Source: DASWNP01 sp036399175 (GTDB lineage: Bacteria > Acidobacteriota > Blastocatellia > Pyrinomonadales > Pyrinomonadaceae). Taken from it: a stretch of DNA of 64,000 nucleotides. Within the stretch, counting starts at the first letter, position 1; each line of letters begins with the position of its first letter. The stretch spans positions 1-64,000 of the forward strand of contig DASWNP010000056.1 of NCBI GenBank assembly GCA_036399175.1, written 5' to 3'. Positions 36,965-46,592 of the stretch are shown here, one piece after another. Both the position numbers and the translations under genes were made by a program. The notes under the pieces are model-generated. The model ran no database searches and was not told where the DNA came from. It worked only from the letters and a program-made list of their open reading frames with translations.

Positions 36965-38875
36965 ATGAATCTTCGTTCAGCATCCATCTCAAATTTCGTC
37001 GCCGCGTGCTTCGTCGTGCTGATTTGTCTCTCGTCGCAGGCGACGGCGCAGACCTCTCCGTCTCCGACGGTCTCGAAGGTCGAGCCGCCGAACTGGTGGG
37101 CTTCGCACACCGTCAACCCCGTGCGCCTGCTCGTGCGCGGCGCGAACCTGCACGGCGCGCGCCTCGCGCCGACGCGCGCCGAGACCGAAACCTCCGCCGT
37201 CGTCGTCAATCCTGCGGGCACGTATCTACTCTTCAGCCTCCACGTCAGCCCCTCGGCTCTCCCCGGCGACTACTCTCTGACGCTTGAGACGAATGCTGGC
37301 CGTGCGTCCGTCCCCTTCCGGCTCGAAGCTCCGCTACCCGTCTCGAAGAACTTTCAGGGCATAGGCTCCGACGACGTTATCTATCTCATCATGCCCGACC
37401 GCTTCGCGGACGGCGACGCCTCGAACAACGCGCCCGCCGACAGCCCACCCGCAGCCAACGACCGCCGAAACGCGCGCGCCTATCACGGCGGCGATTTCCG
37501 GGGCATCATCAACCGCCTGCCTTATCTCAAAGAGCTGGGCGTGACAGCCCTCTGGCTCAATCCCTGGTACGATAACTGGAACGGCGTCAAGACCTGCGAC
37601 AAACCCTGGTGTCCGAACACCTACTATCACGGCTATCACGCGATTGATTACTACGCCGTCGAAGACCGCTTCGGCGACATGAATGTTTTGCGCGAGCTGG
37701 TCGAGCGCGCGCACGCGCTCGGCATCAAGGTCATACAAGATCAGGTCGCCAATCACGTCGGCTCGCAGCACCCCTGGGTCGTCAACCCGCCGCTCGACAA
37801 CTGGTTTCACGGCACGCTCCGAAGTCACGTGCAAAATCCGTTTCGCGGCGACCTCCTGCTCTCGCCGCACACGCACCCCACAGCGCGCCAGCCCACGCTC
37901 GACGGCTGGTTCTCAGACGACTTGCCCGACATGAATCAGGACGAGCCGGAGGTTGCGCGCTACGAGATACAGAACGCGCTATGGTGGGTCGGGGCGACAG
38001 GGATAGACGGTATTCGTCAGGATACGATTCAGTACATGCCGCGCTTCTTCATACGCGACTTGAGCGCGGCGCTTCACCGTCAATATCCGAAGCTCTGGAT
38101 GGTCGGCGAGGTCTTCGACCGCGACCCGCTTCATACGAGCTTCTTCATCGGCGGACGGCGCGGCTGGGACGGCATCGACACCGAGCTTGATTCGGTCTTC
38201 GACTTCGCCTCCTGGCAGACTTCGCTCGATGTTTTCACGGGCAAGCAGCCCGCCTCGGCCTTGCGCGCAATCCTTCGCGCCGACGCCGCCTACCCCGAAG
38301 CGTCGCGCCTGACGACGATGACGAACAATCACGACGTTCGGCGCTTCATGTCGCTTCCCGGCGCGACGCTCGAAGGCGCGATGATGCACACCGCCTTCAT
38401 CCTCTCCATTCGCGGCATCCCGCAGCTCTACTACGGCGAAGAGATTGCGATGGAAGGCGGCGAAGACCCCGACAACCGGCGCGACTTTCCCGGCGGCTTC
38501 GCGGGCGACTCTCGCAACGCTTTCGACGAGCGCGGGCGAACGTCTGCGGAGCAGCGCATGTACGAGTGGACGCGCAACTGGCTGCGTCTGAGGCGCGAGC
38601 ACTCGTCGCTCAGGCGCGGCGCGCAAATCGACCTCGCCTACGACGAAGACGCTTACGCCTTCGCCCGCCGCGACGAGCACGAGACAATCGTCGTCGCCTT
38701 TAATCGCGCGCGCGCGCCGAAGACTCTGAGCCTGCCAGCCCCTGCGCTCGAAGCGCGCGACGGCGCGCGTCTCAAGCCCCTGCTCGGCGGCACACAGAGC
38801 GCGACAATCGTCGGCGGCAAAGTCTCTCTCGTCATCCCTGCGCGCACGGCGGTCGCTTACAGCCTCGCACGTTGA
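36965..38875 (+). CDS. GH13 cyclomaltodextrinase/neopullulanase-like enzyme (paralogue 1)
   Basis: 636 aa from MNLRSASISNFVAACF, which gives a signal peptide ending near ATA-QTS; an ATG 54 nt upstream would spoil it. An N-terminal cyclomaltodextrinase Ig-like domain (VSKVEPPNWWASHTVNP) precedes a GH13 barrel with region I DQVANHVG, the nucleophile in DGIRQDTIQY, the acid/base in WMVGEVFD and the transition-state Asp in TNNHDVRRF. It should cleave alpha-1,4 bonds in maltooligosaccharides, cyclodextrins or pullulan, probably in the periplasm, as in SusA-type systems. It is a close relative of the gene at 40848, with malQ between them. Confidence 0.9.
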   Translation: MNLRSASISNFVAACFVVLICLSSQATAQTSPSPTVSKVEPPNWWASHTVNPVRLLVRGANLHGARLAPTRAETETSAVVVNPAGTYLLFSLHVSPSALPGDYSLTLETNAGRASVPFRLEAPLPVSKNFQGIGSDDVIYLIMPDRFADGDASNNAPADSPPAANDRRNARAYHGGDFRGIINRLPYLKELGVTALWLNPWYDNWNGVKTCDKPWCPNTYYHGYHAIDYYAVEDRFGDMNVLRELVERAHALGIKVIQDQVANHVGSQHPWVVNPPLDNWFHGTLRSHVQNPFRGDLLLSPHTHPTARQPTLDGWFSDDLPDMNQDEPEVARYEIQNALWWVGATGIDGIRQDTIQYMPRFFIRDLSAALHRQYPKLWMVGEVFDRDPLHTSFFIGGRRGWDGIDTELDSVFDFASWQTSLDVFTGKQPASALRAILRADAAYPEASRLTTMTNNHDVRRFMSLPGATLEGAMMHTAFILSIRGIPQLYYGEEIAMEGGEDPDNRRDFPGGFAGDSRNAFDERGRTSAEQRMYEWTRNWLRLRREHSSLRRGAQIDLAYDEDAYAFARRDEHETIVVAFNRARAPKTLSLPAPALEARDGARLKPLLGGTQSATIVGGKVSLVIPARTAVAYSLAR

Positions 38876-38889
38876 TGAGAAGGATGCTG
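38871..38889 (+). repeat. 19-nt dispersed repeat, copy 1
   Basis: GTTGATGAGAAGGATGCTG overlaps the stop codon of the GH13 gene. An exact copy is at 54909-54927, and both are followed after a short gap by GCGTCGC. Confidence 0.55.
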
Positions 38890-39116
38890 GTCGGGCGTCG
38901 CTATCTCTCTCTGCGCGTAGCGTCGAAGTTTTGCGCCCGGAGTTTTTCTGTAAAACTGTTCGCCGGAAAATACCGCAACGAGGCGCGGTCTGGGTTATAC
39001 TGCGCTGCAAGCAACAAACGAAATTCAGTCGAAGCAAGTAAAGGCAGTAGAGCTTTATCTAACTCTCGCGGGCGGGTTTGTCTTGAGGGCTCGTCGCACG
39101 TTAAAAGGGGGTCGGG

Positions 39117-40676
39117 GTGAGCTTTCCCAGATCGAGCGGTATCCTTCTGCATCCGACATCGTTGCCGGGAAGATTCGGCATCGGAGACCTCGGGCGCGAG
39201 GCTTACGCCTTCGCCGATTTTCTGCACGCGAGCGGGCAGAGTCTCTGGCAGGTTCTGCCCTTGGGGCCGACCGGCTACGGAGATTCGCCTTACGCGAGCT
39301 TCTCGGCCTTCGCCGGAAATACTCTGCTCGTCAGCCCCGAGCGGCTGGTCGAAGAAGGTCTGCTCTCGGCCGACGACATCGCCGAGCCGCCGCTCTTCTC
39401 GGAAGACCGTGTCGAGTTCGGGCGCGTGCTTGAGTTCAAGCAGTCGCTTCTGCGTCGAGCCTTCGACAACTTCAAACGCACGACCGACGTAAATCTTCGC
39501 GGCAGCTTCCAGACCTTCACCCATCACGCCGCCCCCTGGCTCGACGACTACGCGCTCTTTCGCGCCCTGAAGGACGCGCGCGGCGGCGTCTCGTGGAACG
39601 AGTGGGAGCCCGCGCTCGTCAGGCGCGACCCGCAGGCGCTCGCAGCCGCGCGCGACCAGTTGCACGAAGAGGTCGAGGCGCAGAAGTTCTACCAGTATCT
39701 CTTCTTCAAACAGTGGCTCGCGCTCAAGACTTACTGCAACGAGCGCGGCATCAAGATTGTCGGCGACATCCCAATCTTCGTCGCGCACGATTCGGCGGAC
39801 GTGTGGACGCATCCGTACCTCTTCAAGCTCGACCAGATGGGCAAGCCTCTGGTCGTCGCGGGCGTGCCGCCCGACTATTTCAGCGCGACGGGTCAGCTCT
39901 GGGGAAACCCGCTCTACGATTGGGAACGCATGCGCTCGACAAACTTCGGCTGGTGGATTGAGCGCGTGCGCGGCACGCTCGGCATGGTCGATATTCTGCG
40001 CATCGACCACTTCCGGGGCTTCGCCGCCTGCTGGGAGATACCCGGCGGCGATAAGACGGCGGAGCGCGGACGCTGGGTTCCCGCCCCGGGACAGGAGCTT
40101 TTCACGGCCATCAAGTACGCGCTCGGCGACCTTCCCATCATCGCCGAAGACCTCGGCGTCATCACGCCCGACGTTGAAGCTCTGCGCGACCGCTTTGAGT
40201 TTCCCGGCATGCGTATTTTGCAGTTCGCCTTCGGCGGCGACACGCGCAACATCGACCTCCCGCACAACTACGTCCGCAACGTCGTCGTCTACACCGGCAC
40301 ACACGACAACGACACGACCGTCGGCTGGTTCAAGTCCGAAGCCGGAGCGGGCTCGACGCGCAACGCCGAGCAGGTCGCGCGCGAGCGCAAGTTCTGTCTC
40401 GACTATCTCGACTCCGACGGAGCGGAGATTCAATGGGACTTCATCCGCGCCGTGCTCGCCTCGGTCGCCAACACGGCGATTATCCCTCTGCAAGACGTGC
40501 TTGGCCTCGGCACAGAGGCGCGCATGAATCTCCCGGCCAGCACCGACGGCAACTGGGCTTGGCGCTACCGCTCCGACGCGCTCACAGAGCCCTTGCGCGA
40601 ACGCCTCAAACATCTCACCGCGCTCTACGGCAGAGAACAGGCCGTCGAGCCCAAAACGCAGAAGTCCGAGAGCTAA
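39117..40676 (+). CDS. malQ: 4-alpha-glucanotransferase (GH77)
   Basis: 519 aa, normal length for the family. It begins SFPRSSGILLHPTSLPGRFG and GDLGREAYAF, typical of bacterial MalQ/amylomaltase. The nucleophile region is DILRIDHFRGF, the acid/base region is IIAEDLG, and the third carboxylate is in YTGTHDNDT. It transfers alpha-1,4-glucan chains between maltooligosaccharides and releases glucose, in the cytosol (no signal peptide). A GTG start follows AAAAGGGGGTCGG. The 241-nt spacer upstream contains a TATACT (38996-39001) that could be a -10. Flanked by two GH13 enzymes, it belongs to a maltodextrin-use cluster. Confidence 0.95.
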   Translation: MSFPRSSGILLHPTSLPGRFGIGDLGREAYAFADFLHASGQSLWQVLPLGPTGYGDSPYASFSAFAGNTLLVSPERLVEEGLLSADDIAEPPLFSEDRVEFGRVLEFKQSLLRRAFDNFKRTTDVNLRGSFQTFTHHAAPWLDDYALFRALKDARGGVSWNEWEPALVRRDPQALAAARDQLHEEVEAQKFYQYLFFKQWLALKTYCNERGIKIVGDIPIFVAHDSADVWTHPYLFKLDQMGKPLVVAGVPPDYFSATGQLWGNPLYDWERMRSTNFGWWIERVRGTLGMVDILRIDHFRGFAACWEIPGGDKTAERGRWVPAPGQELFTAIKYALGDLPIIAEDLGVITPDVEALRDRFEFPGMRILQFAFGGDTRNIDLPHNYVRNVVVYTGTHDNDTTVGWFKSEAGAGSTRNAEQVARERKFCLDYLDSDGAEIQWDFIRAVLASVANTAIIPLQDVLGLGTEARMNLPASTDGNWAWRYRSDALTEPLRERLKHLTALYGREQAVEPKTQKSES

Positions 40677-40721
40677 GAAAAGCAATTCAAACAGGGATGG
40701 ACAGGATGAACAGGATAAAGG

Positions 40722-40816
40722 CAAATGATGAATGCGGAATGCGGAATGATGAATTAAAAGCAGGAAGCGGTTTGTCTTTTCATTCCGCATTCCGCATTCC
40801 GCATTCATCATTTCTT
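40722..40816. repeat. Foldback array, GGAATGC family
   Basis: Left arm AAATGATGAATGCGGAATGC plus another GGAATGATGAA unit (40722-40752); right arm TTCATTCCGCATTCCGCATT continued by two more units to ATCATTT (about 40778-40814). Outside it lie ACAGGATGA-like repeats on the left (40690-40720) and CCCTCCCTGTT on the right. The GATGAATTAAAAGCAG linker is shared with the array at 9325-9458. It fills the spacer between malQ and the next GH13 gene. Confidence 0.87.
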
Positions 40817-40847
40817 TTCCCTCCCTGTTAATTTCTTCTGTTTTCTT

Positions 40848-42767
40848 ATGAATCAAACGAAACTGCTTGCACGCCGCGCCTCGTTGCTGTCGCTGTTCGT
40901 CTTCGCCGCCGCAGTCGTCTGCTTCGCGCAAGCGCCGCCGGAAGTGTCGAAGGTCGAGCCGCCGAACTGGTGGGCAGGGCATTCGATTAACCCCGTGCGC
41001 GTGCTGCTGCGCGGCAGGAATCTCTCAGGCGCGCGGGTCGAGGCCGTCGGCGCGAGTGTGCAGACCGGCCTCGTGCGTGCGAACGCGGCGGGCACATATC
41101 TCTTCGTCGATGTCCACATCGACAGAAGCGCCCCACCAGGGATGCGTCGGCTGCGCGTCACGAACGGCGCGGGGCAGACGACAGAAGCGCCCTTTGAAAT
41201 CTCCGCCCCTCTCTCGCGCGCCGGACGCTTTCAGGGCTTCACGTCCGACGACGTTATCTACTTCATCATGCCCGACCGCTTCGCGGACGCAGACCCTGCA
41301 AACAACAACCCTTCCAAGTCGCCCGGCCTCTACGACCGCTCAAAGCCTCGCTACTATCACGGCGGGGACTTTCAGGGCATCATCGACCGCCTGCCTTATC
41401 TCAAAGAACTAGGCGTCACCGCCCTCTGGTTCAATCCCGTCTACGACAACAACGACCGTCTCAACGACCGCGAAACCTACCCGGAAGTCGAGGGCGGAGA
41501 GAAGCGTCCCATCACCGATTATCACGGCTACGGCCCCGTCGATTTCTACGGCGTCGAAGAGCATTACGGCTCGATGGCGAAGCTCAAAGAGCTGGTCGAA
41601 AAGGCTCATGCTGCCGGTATCAAGGTGATTCAAGATCAGGTCGCCAATCACACGGGGCCTTATCATCCCTGGGTCAAAGACCCGCCGACGCCGACGTGGT
41701 TCTACGGCACGGAAGAAAAGCACCTCTCGAACAACTGGCAGAAGTGGACGACGATGAACCCGCGCGCCACCTACCAGACGCAGCGCCGCAACCTCGAAGG
41801 CTGGTTCATAGACATCCTGCCCGACCTCAATCAGGACGACGAAGAGGTGCGCCGCTATCTCATCCAGAACACGCTCTGGTGGCTCGGCACAATCGGCTTC
41901 GACGCCATTCGGATGGACACGCTGCCGCACGTCCCGCGCCACTTCTGGCGCGACTGGACGACGGCCATCGAGCGCGAGTACCCGACGGTCAACGTGCTCG
42001 GCGAGTTGTTCGACGGCGACCCGGCGCTCCTCTCATACTTCCAGCGCGGGCGCACAGGCCACGACCGCATCGACACAGGGATTCACACGCTCTACGACTT
42101 CCCGCTCCACTACGCCCTGCGCGACGCCTTCGCCAAAGGTCAGGAGATACGAAAAATTCAGACCGTCCTCGCGCACGATTTTCTCTACCCGAACCCCGAT
42201 GTGCTCGTCCCCTTCGTCGGCGTCCACGACATGCTTCGCTTTATGAACGAGCCCGGCGCAACTACCGACGGTCTCAAGCTCGCGCAGACGCTCGTGATGA
42301 CCACTCGCGGCACACCCCTGCTCTACTACGGCGACGAGATAGCCATGCCCGGCGGCGGCGACCCCGACAACCGGCGCGACTTCCCCGGCGGCTTCCCGGG
42401 TGATGCACGCAACGCCTTCGACGAGCGCGGGCGCACGCCCGCCGAGAACAATGTCTTCAATCATCTCAAGCTCTTGGGTCGCCTGCGCGCTCAATTAGAA
42501 CCCCTGCGCCGGGGAAAATCCTTCGACCTCTACGACGCCGAACAGCAGTACGCCTACGCGCGGACGACGGGCACTTCTTCCGTCATCGTCGTCTTCAACA
42601 ACGACACCAAGCCCGCGACCATCAGCTTCGACGTGACGGGCGTCGGAGTTTCCAGAGACGCGAAGCTCGCGGTTCATCTCGGCACGGCGAGCCGGGGCAG
42701 CGTCAAAGACGGTATGCTGCAAATCACTCTCCCGGCGCGCACCGCGACCATTCTCACAGAGAAATGA
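40848..42767 (+). CDS. GH13 cyclomaltodextrinase/neopullulanase-like enzyme (paralogue 2)
   Basis: 639 aa. Signal peptide (LLSLFVFAAAVVCFAQA), an N-terminal domain with the same VSKVEPPNWWAGHSINPVR opening as paralogue 1, and a GH13 barrel: DQVANHTGPYHPW, the nucleophile in DAIRMDTLPHVP, the acid/base in VLGELFDGD, and FVGVHDMLRF where the third Asp is in HD. The shared opening and the conserved MPGGGDPDNRRDFPGGFPGD stretch show a duplication, now diverged. It would hydrolyse maltodextrins or cyclodextrins in the periplasm. It starts in TTTCTTATGAATC with no Shine-Dalgarno sequence. Confidence 0.9.
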   Translation: MNQTKLLARRASLLSLFVFAAAVVCFAQAPPEVSKVEPPNWWAGHSINPVRVLLRGRNLSGARVEAVGASVQTGLVRANAAGTYLFVDVHIDRSAPPGMRRLRVTNGAGQTTEAPFEISAPLSRAGRFQGFTSDDVIYFIMPDRFADADPANNNPSKSPGLYDRSKPRYYHGGDFQGIIDRLPYLKELGVTALWFNPVYDNNDRLNDRETYPEVEGGEKRPITDYHGYGPVDFYGVEEHYGSMAKLKELVEKAHAAGIKVIQDQVANHTGPYHPWVKDPPTPTWFYGTEEKHLSNNWQKWTTMNPRATYQTQRRNLEGWFIDILPDLNQDDEEVRRYLIQNTLWWLGTIGFDAIRMDTLPHVPRHFWRDWTTAIEREYPTVNVLGELFDGDPALLSYFQRGRTGHDRIDTGIHTLYDFPLHYALRDAFAKGQEIRKIQTVLAHDFLYPNPDVLVPFVGVHDMLRFMNEPGATTDGLKLAQTLVMTTRGTPLLYYGDEIAMPGGGDPDNRRDFPGGFPGDARNAFDERGRTPAENNVFNHLKLLGRLRAQLEPLRRGKSFDLYDAEQQYAYARTTGTSSVIVVFNNDTKPATISFDVTGVGVSRDAKLAVHLGTASRGSVKDGMLQITLPARTATILTEK

Positions 42768-42834
42768 GACGGGCGAAATAAGCGCGGCAGGCGCGCACGG
42801 AGACACAAGGCAAACGGCGCGGAGTCGATTAAAG

Positions 42835-43557
42835 ATGCTTCGTAACAAACCTCTTTCCGAGCAGGTTGCGCTCATCACGGGCGGCGGCACAGGTATAGGT
42901 CGCGCTTTCACAGAGGAATTATCCGCTGCGGGCGCGCGGGTCGTCATCGCCTCCCGTCGTAGAGAAGTGCTGCACCGGACGGCTGACGAGCTGAACTCGC
43001 GCGCGGGCGCGGAGCGCGTCTTCCCCTACGGCTTCGACATACGCGACCGCGCGCAGACCGAAGCTCTCGTCAGACATATTCACGAACGCTTCGGCGCGCT
43101 CGACATCCTCGTCAACAACTCCGGCCTCGCCGTCCCTGAAACCGTCGAAGCGATAACCGAAGAGGGCTGGGATAAAGTTCTCGACACGAATCTGCGCGGC
43201 GTGATGTGGCTCGTGCGCGCGGCGCTGCCTTCGATGCTGGCGCAGGATTTCGGCGACATCGTCAACGTCTCTTCGCAGGCCGGAAAGCACGGCTATTCGG
43301 ACGTGCCTTCCTACTGCGCCTCGAAGTTCGGCCTGCTCGGCTACGCCGAGGCGCTCCGCGACCACGTTCGCAAGGCGGGCGCGAACATACGCGTCTTCAA
43401 CTTCTGTCCCGGCCTCGTCGATGTTGACCACACGGGCGAGGACGAAGAGCCGCGCGCCGGCGCAATTCACGTCCGCAACATGGCGCGCACGCTCGCTTAC
43501 GCGCTCTCGCTCGACCGCAACGTCCTGCTTGAAGACATCAATCTGTACGGGCGATAG
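42835..43557 (+). CDS. Short-chain dehydrogenase/reductase
   Basis: 240 aa, classical SDR. The cofactor loop is TGGGTGIGR, followed by DILVNNSG, the catalytic Ser in IVNVSSQAG and the YxxxK pair in YCASKFG. The Arg pair after the second strand (ASRRR) suggests NADP(H). The substrate is unknown; it sits inside the alpha-glucan cluster between GH13 and the sugar transporter, so a sugar- or metabolite-reducing role is possible. The TAG stop lies in the first GATAGAC unit of the array that follows. Confidence 0.88.
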   Translation: MLRNKPLSEQVALITGGGTGIGRAFTEELSAAGARVVIASRRREVLHRTADELNSRAGAERVFPYGFDIRDRAQTEALVRHIHERFGALDILVNNSGLAVPETVEAITEEGWDKVLDTNLRGVMWLVRAALPSMLAQDFGDIVNVSSQAGKHGYSDVPSYCASKFGLLGYAEALRDHVRKAGANIRVFNFCPGLVDVDHTGEDEEPRAGAIHVRNMARTLAYALSLDRNVLLEDINLYGR

Positions 43558-43675
43558 ACGAAAGAACAGACGATGGACGATAGACCATAGACGATGGACA
43601 AAAATCTTTAGATAGACCATCGAAGATGAAGAGAGACGGATTGGTTATCGTCCATCGTCCATCGTCTATGGTCTG
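43550..43675. repeat. Heptamer foldback array, GATGGAC/GATAGAC family
   Basis: Left arm GATAGAC, GATGGAC, GATAGAC, CATAGAC, GATGGAC (43552-43599), with a second partial copy GATAGACCATCG (43611-43622), and right arm TATCGTCCATCGTCCATCG onward to TATGGTCTGC (43645-43675). The same words as at 16358-16468. It includes the stop codon of the SDR gene and ends before the AAAGGAG of the transporter gene. Confidence 0.85.
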
Positions 43676-43689
43676 CTGAAAGGAGCGTT

Positions 43690-45126
43690 ATGCAAGAGAA
43701 ACCCCGTCTGAGTTTCTGGCAAATCTGGAACATGAGTTTCGGCTTTCTGGGCATACAGTTCGGCTGGGGGTTGCAGCTCGCCAACATGAGCGGCATCTAT
43801 ACTTACCTCGGCGCGAACCCGGACGAGATACCGATTCTCTGGCTGGCCGGCCCGGTGACGGGGCTGCTTGTGCAGCCGGTTATCGGCACGATGAGCGACC
43901 GTACGTGGAATCGTCTCGGTCGTCGTCGCCCCTATTTTCTCGTCGGCGCGATTCTCTCAAGCATCGCTCTCTTCTTCATGCCCGACTCTTCGGCGCTCTG
44001 GATGGCCGCCGGGCTGCTCTGGATTCTCGACGCCAGTATCAACGTCTCGATGGAGCCCTTCCGCGCCTTCGTCGCCGACAAGCTCAACATCGACCAGCGC
44101 ACGGCAGGCTTCGTCATGCAGAGCTTCTTCATCGGCATCGGCGCGACGCTCGCAAACGCCCTGCCCTTTATCTTCCGGCAGGCGGGCGTGACGGGCAGAA
44201 CGCCGAGCGGCATTCCTCTGACCGTCAGCTACTCGTTCAAAATCGGCGCGGCGGCCTTCCTCCTCGCCGTGCTCTGGACGGTTCTGACGACGAAGGAATA
44301 CCCACCCGAGAACATGGAAGAGTTTGAGCGGATGCGACGCGAGCGGCGGGGCTTCGGCGCGGGGCTCTCCGAGATTTTCTCCGCCATACGCGAGATGCCG
44401 CAGACGATGAAGCAGTTGGCAGTCGTGCAGTTCTTCACCTGGCTTGGGCTCTTCTGCATGTGGATGTTCTTCGGGCTGACGACCTCTTATCACGTCTTCG
44501 GCGCGACCGACGACCGCGACCCGCGCTTTGCTCTCGGACAGGAATGGGGCGGCCTTGCTTTCGCCGTCTATTCCATCGTCTGCTTCGCCGTCGCCTTCGC
44601 TCTGCCCTGGCTCGCGCGCCAGACGAGCCGTAAGACCGTGCATATCATCGCCCTCGTCTGCGGCGGCCTCGGGCTGCTCTCGGTCTACTTTATTCAGGAC
44701 AAAAATCTTCTCCTGCTGACGATGGTAGGCGTCGGCATCGCGTGGGCGTCGATTCTCTCGATGCCTTATGCCATCCTTTCGGGCGCGCTTCCGCCCGCGC
44801 GCATGGGCGTCTACATGGGCGTCTTCAACTTCTTCATCGTCATCCCCGAAATCATCGCCTCGTTTCTCTTCGGGCGCGTCATCCGCGCCGTCTTCGGAGA
44901 GAACAACCCGACAGCGCCGCTCTACGTCGTGATGGCCGGCGGCGTGTTTCTGCTGCTCGCCGCCCTGATGGTCTTGCGCGTGCGCGACGAAGCCGAGCGC
45001 GACGTGCCGACGCGCGCCGTCATTCGTGGAGACGAGCACGAGCCCCTGCTCGCGCAACAGTCGGTGCAGCCCGTGCCGAGCACCGGACTCGTGGACGAGA
45101 CGCGCGGCGGCGGCGGTCAGCGTTGA
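43690..45126 (+). CDS. MFS sugar transporter (SLC45/GPH-like)
   Basis: 478 aa with about twelve hydrophobic segments. The family phrases are LSFWQIWNMSFGFLGIQFGW at the N-terminus, the loop-2 signature GTMSDRTWNRLGRRRP, and ASINVSMEPFRAFVADKL. These match MFS carriers of the SLC45/sucrose-maltose type, which import disaccharides with protons. Its position between maltodextrin-degrading enzymes suggests maltose or short maltodextrins. A good AAAGGAG lies 8 nt before the ATG. It is followed after 26 nt by a third GH13 gene, with no terminator between. Confidence 0.88.
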   Translation: MQEKPRLSFWQIWNMSFGFLGIQFGWGLQLANMSGIYTYLGANPDEIPILWLAGPVTGLLVQPVIGTMSDRTWNRLGRRRPYFLVGAILSSIALFFMPDSSALWMAAGLLWILDASINVSMEPFRAFVADKLNIDQRTAGFVMQSFFIGIGATLANALPFIFRQAGVTGRTPSGIPLTVSYSFKIGAAAFLLAVLWTVLTTKEYPPENMEEFERMRRERRGFGAGLSEIFSAIREMPQTMKQLAVVQFFTWLGLFCMWMFFGLTTSYHVFGATDDRDPRFALGQEWGGLAFAVYSIVCFAVAFALPWLARQTSRKTVHIIALVCGGLGLLSVYFIQDKNLLLLTMVGVGIAWASILSMPYAILSGALPPARMGVYMGVFNFFIVIPEIIASFLFGRVIRAVFGENNPTAPLYVVMAGGVFLLLAALMVLRVRDEAERDVPTRAVIRGDEHEPLLAQQSVQPVPSTGLVDETRGGGGQR

Positions 45127-45152
45127 AGACGCAGAGGGAGAAACTCCAAACG

Positions 45153-46592
45153 ATGCCCGAATCCATCCGTCGAACTCCGTTCATTCTGGTCAGCATCGCT
45201 CTCATGCTCGGTCTCTTCCAGCAGGGAGTAGCCGCGCGGCAGACGACTCAGCCGCGCGACTTCTCGAAAGAGACTGCGCAAGAGGTGCGCTCGTGGGTGA
45301 GAGACGGCGTCGTCTACGAAATCTTCCCGCGCACCTTTTCCGAGGCCGGAAATTTTCAGGGCATCACGGCGCAGCTCGACCGCCTGCGCGACCTCGGCGT
45401 GACGATACTCTGGCTGATGCCGATTCACCCCGTCGGGCAGGAACGAAAGAAGGGGACTATCGGCAGCCCCTACGCCGTGCGCGACTACTACGCCATCAAC
45501 CCCGACTACGGCACGAAGGAAGACTTCAAGCGGCTCGTCTCGGAAGCGCACCGGCGCGGCATGAAGGTCGTCATCGACATCGTGGCGAATCACACCGCGT
45601 GGGACAGCGTGATGATGAGCAAGCCGGAGTTTTACACGCGCGACGCGAGCGGCAAAATCGTCCCGCCGGTGGCCGACTGGTCGGACGTGGCCGACCTCAA
45701 CTACGACAACCCGCAGCTTCGCGCCTACATGCTCGACATGCTCAAGCACTGGCTCAGGGAATACGACCTCGACGGTTTTCGCTGCGACGTTGCCATGATG
45801 GTTCCGACCGATTTCTGGGAGCGCGCGCGCACGGAGCTGGAGCGCGTCAAGCCCGACATCCTGCTGCTCGCCGAAGCTCACGAGCCAGACCTCATGGTGC
45901 GCGCCTTCGATTTGGATTACGCGTGGCCGTTTCATTCCGCTTTAACCGAAGTTCTACAGGGAAAGAAGCCTTCAAACGCCTTTCGCGCCGCGTGGGAAGA
46001 GGAGCGCAGGCGTTTCCCGCGCGGCTCGCTTCACATGCGCTTCTCCGATAATCACGACGAGCGTCGCGCCATCGCGCGCTTCGGCGAGCCCGGCGCGCTC
46101 GCCGCCTCCGTCCTCATGTTCACGCTCGACGGCGTGCCGATGCTCTACAACGGCATGGAGGCGGGCGACGTGACCGAGTCGGGCGCGCCCGCGCTCTTCT
46201 ATCGTCTGCCCGTCTTCTGGCAGATGGCCGAGCGGCGTCCAGAATTCCCGCGCTTCTATCGCGGCATTATCGCGCTTCGGAAGACGCACTCGGCGCTCCG
46301 GCGCGGCGAGACCGAATGGCTCAAAAACTCCGACGACGCGCGCATCGTCACCTACTCGCGCCGCGACGCTCAGGAAGAAATCGTCGTCGCTATTAACTTC
46401 TCCAACCAGCCCTTCCTCGGCCTCGTCGAAACCCGAACCGGCGCGCCCTTCACCGACATCACGCCCGACACCGCCGCGCCGCTCGCGCCTGACGCGCCCG
46501 CCTCGGAACGCGCCGCGCGCACGCGCCAAGTCGCCCTCCCCGTCCTCTCGCTCGACGCGTGGGGCTATCGAATCTTCGTCAGGCAAAAGTAA
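45153..46592 (+). CDS. GH13 alpha-amylase family enzyme (paralogue 3)
   Basis: 479 aa from MPESIRRTPFILVSIALMLG, chosen because it gives a signal peptide (cut near VAARQ) and avoids a long overlap with the transporter gene. It is a single GH13 barrel lacking the N-terminal domain of paralogues 1 and 2: VVYEIFPRTFSEAGNFQG, DIVANHTAWD, nucleophile in DGFRCDVAMMVP, acid/base in LLAEAHEPD and third Asp in FSDNHDERRA. It probably acts as a periplasmic alpha-amylase or maltogenic enzyme. The final Arg-Gln-Lys and the TAA stop are read from a GGCAAAA heptamer array shared with the convergent gene. Confidence 0.88.
   Translation: MPESIRRTPFILVSIALMLGLFQQGVAARQTTQPRDFSKETAQEVRSWVRDGVVYEIFPRTFSEAGNFQGITAQLDRLRDLGVTILWLMPIHPVGQERKKGTIGSPYAVRDYYAINPDYGTKEDFKRLVSEAHRRGMKVVIDIVANHTAWDSVMMSKPEFYTRDASGKIVPPVADWSDVADLNYDNPQLRAYMLDMLKHWLREYDLDGFRCDVAMMVPTDFWERARTELERVKPDILLLAEAHEPDLMVRAFDLDYAWPFHSALTEVLQGKKPSNAFRAAWEEERRRFPRGSLHMRFSDNHDERRAIARFGEPGALAASVLMFTLDGVPMLYNGMEAGDVTESGAPALFYRLPVFWQMAERRPEFPRFYRGIIALRKTHSALRRGETEWLKNSDDARIVTYSRRDAQEEIVVAINFSNQPFLGLVETRTGAPFTDITPDTAAPLAPDAPASERAARTRQVALPVLSLDAWGYRIFVRQK

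Noticed and set aside
38901..40982. A 693-codon open frame on the minus strand
   Set aside because: Antisense to malQ, whose GH77 motifs are complete; the opposing frame has no domain.
44742..45152. A 137-residue N-terminal extension of the third GH13 gene
   Set aside because: It would overlap the MFS transporter gene in another frame; its composition is a shadow of that gene, and the ATG at 45153 begins a signal peptide.
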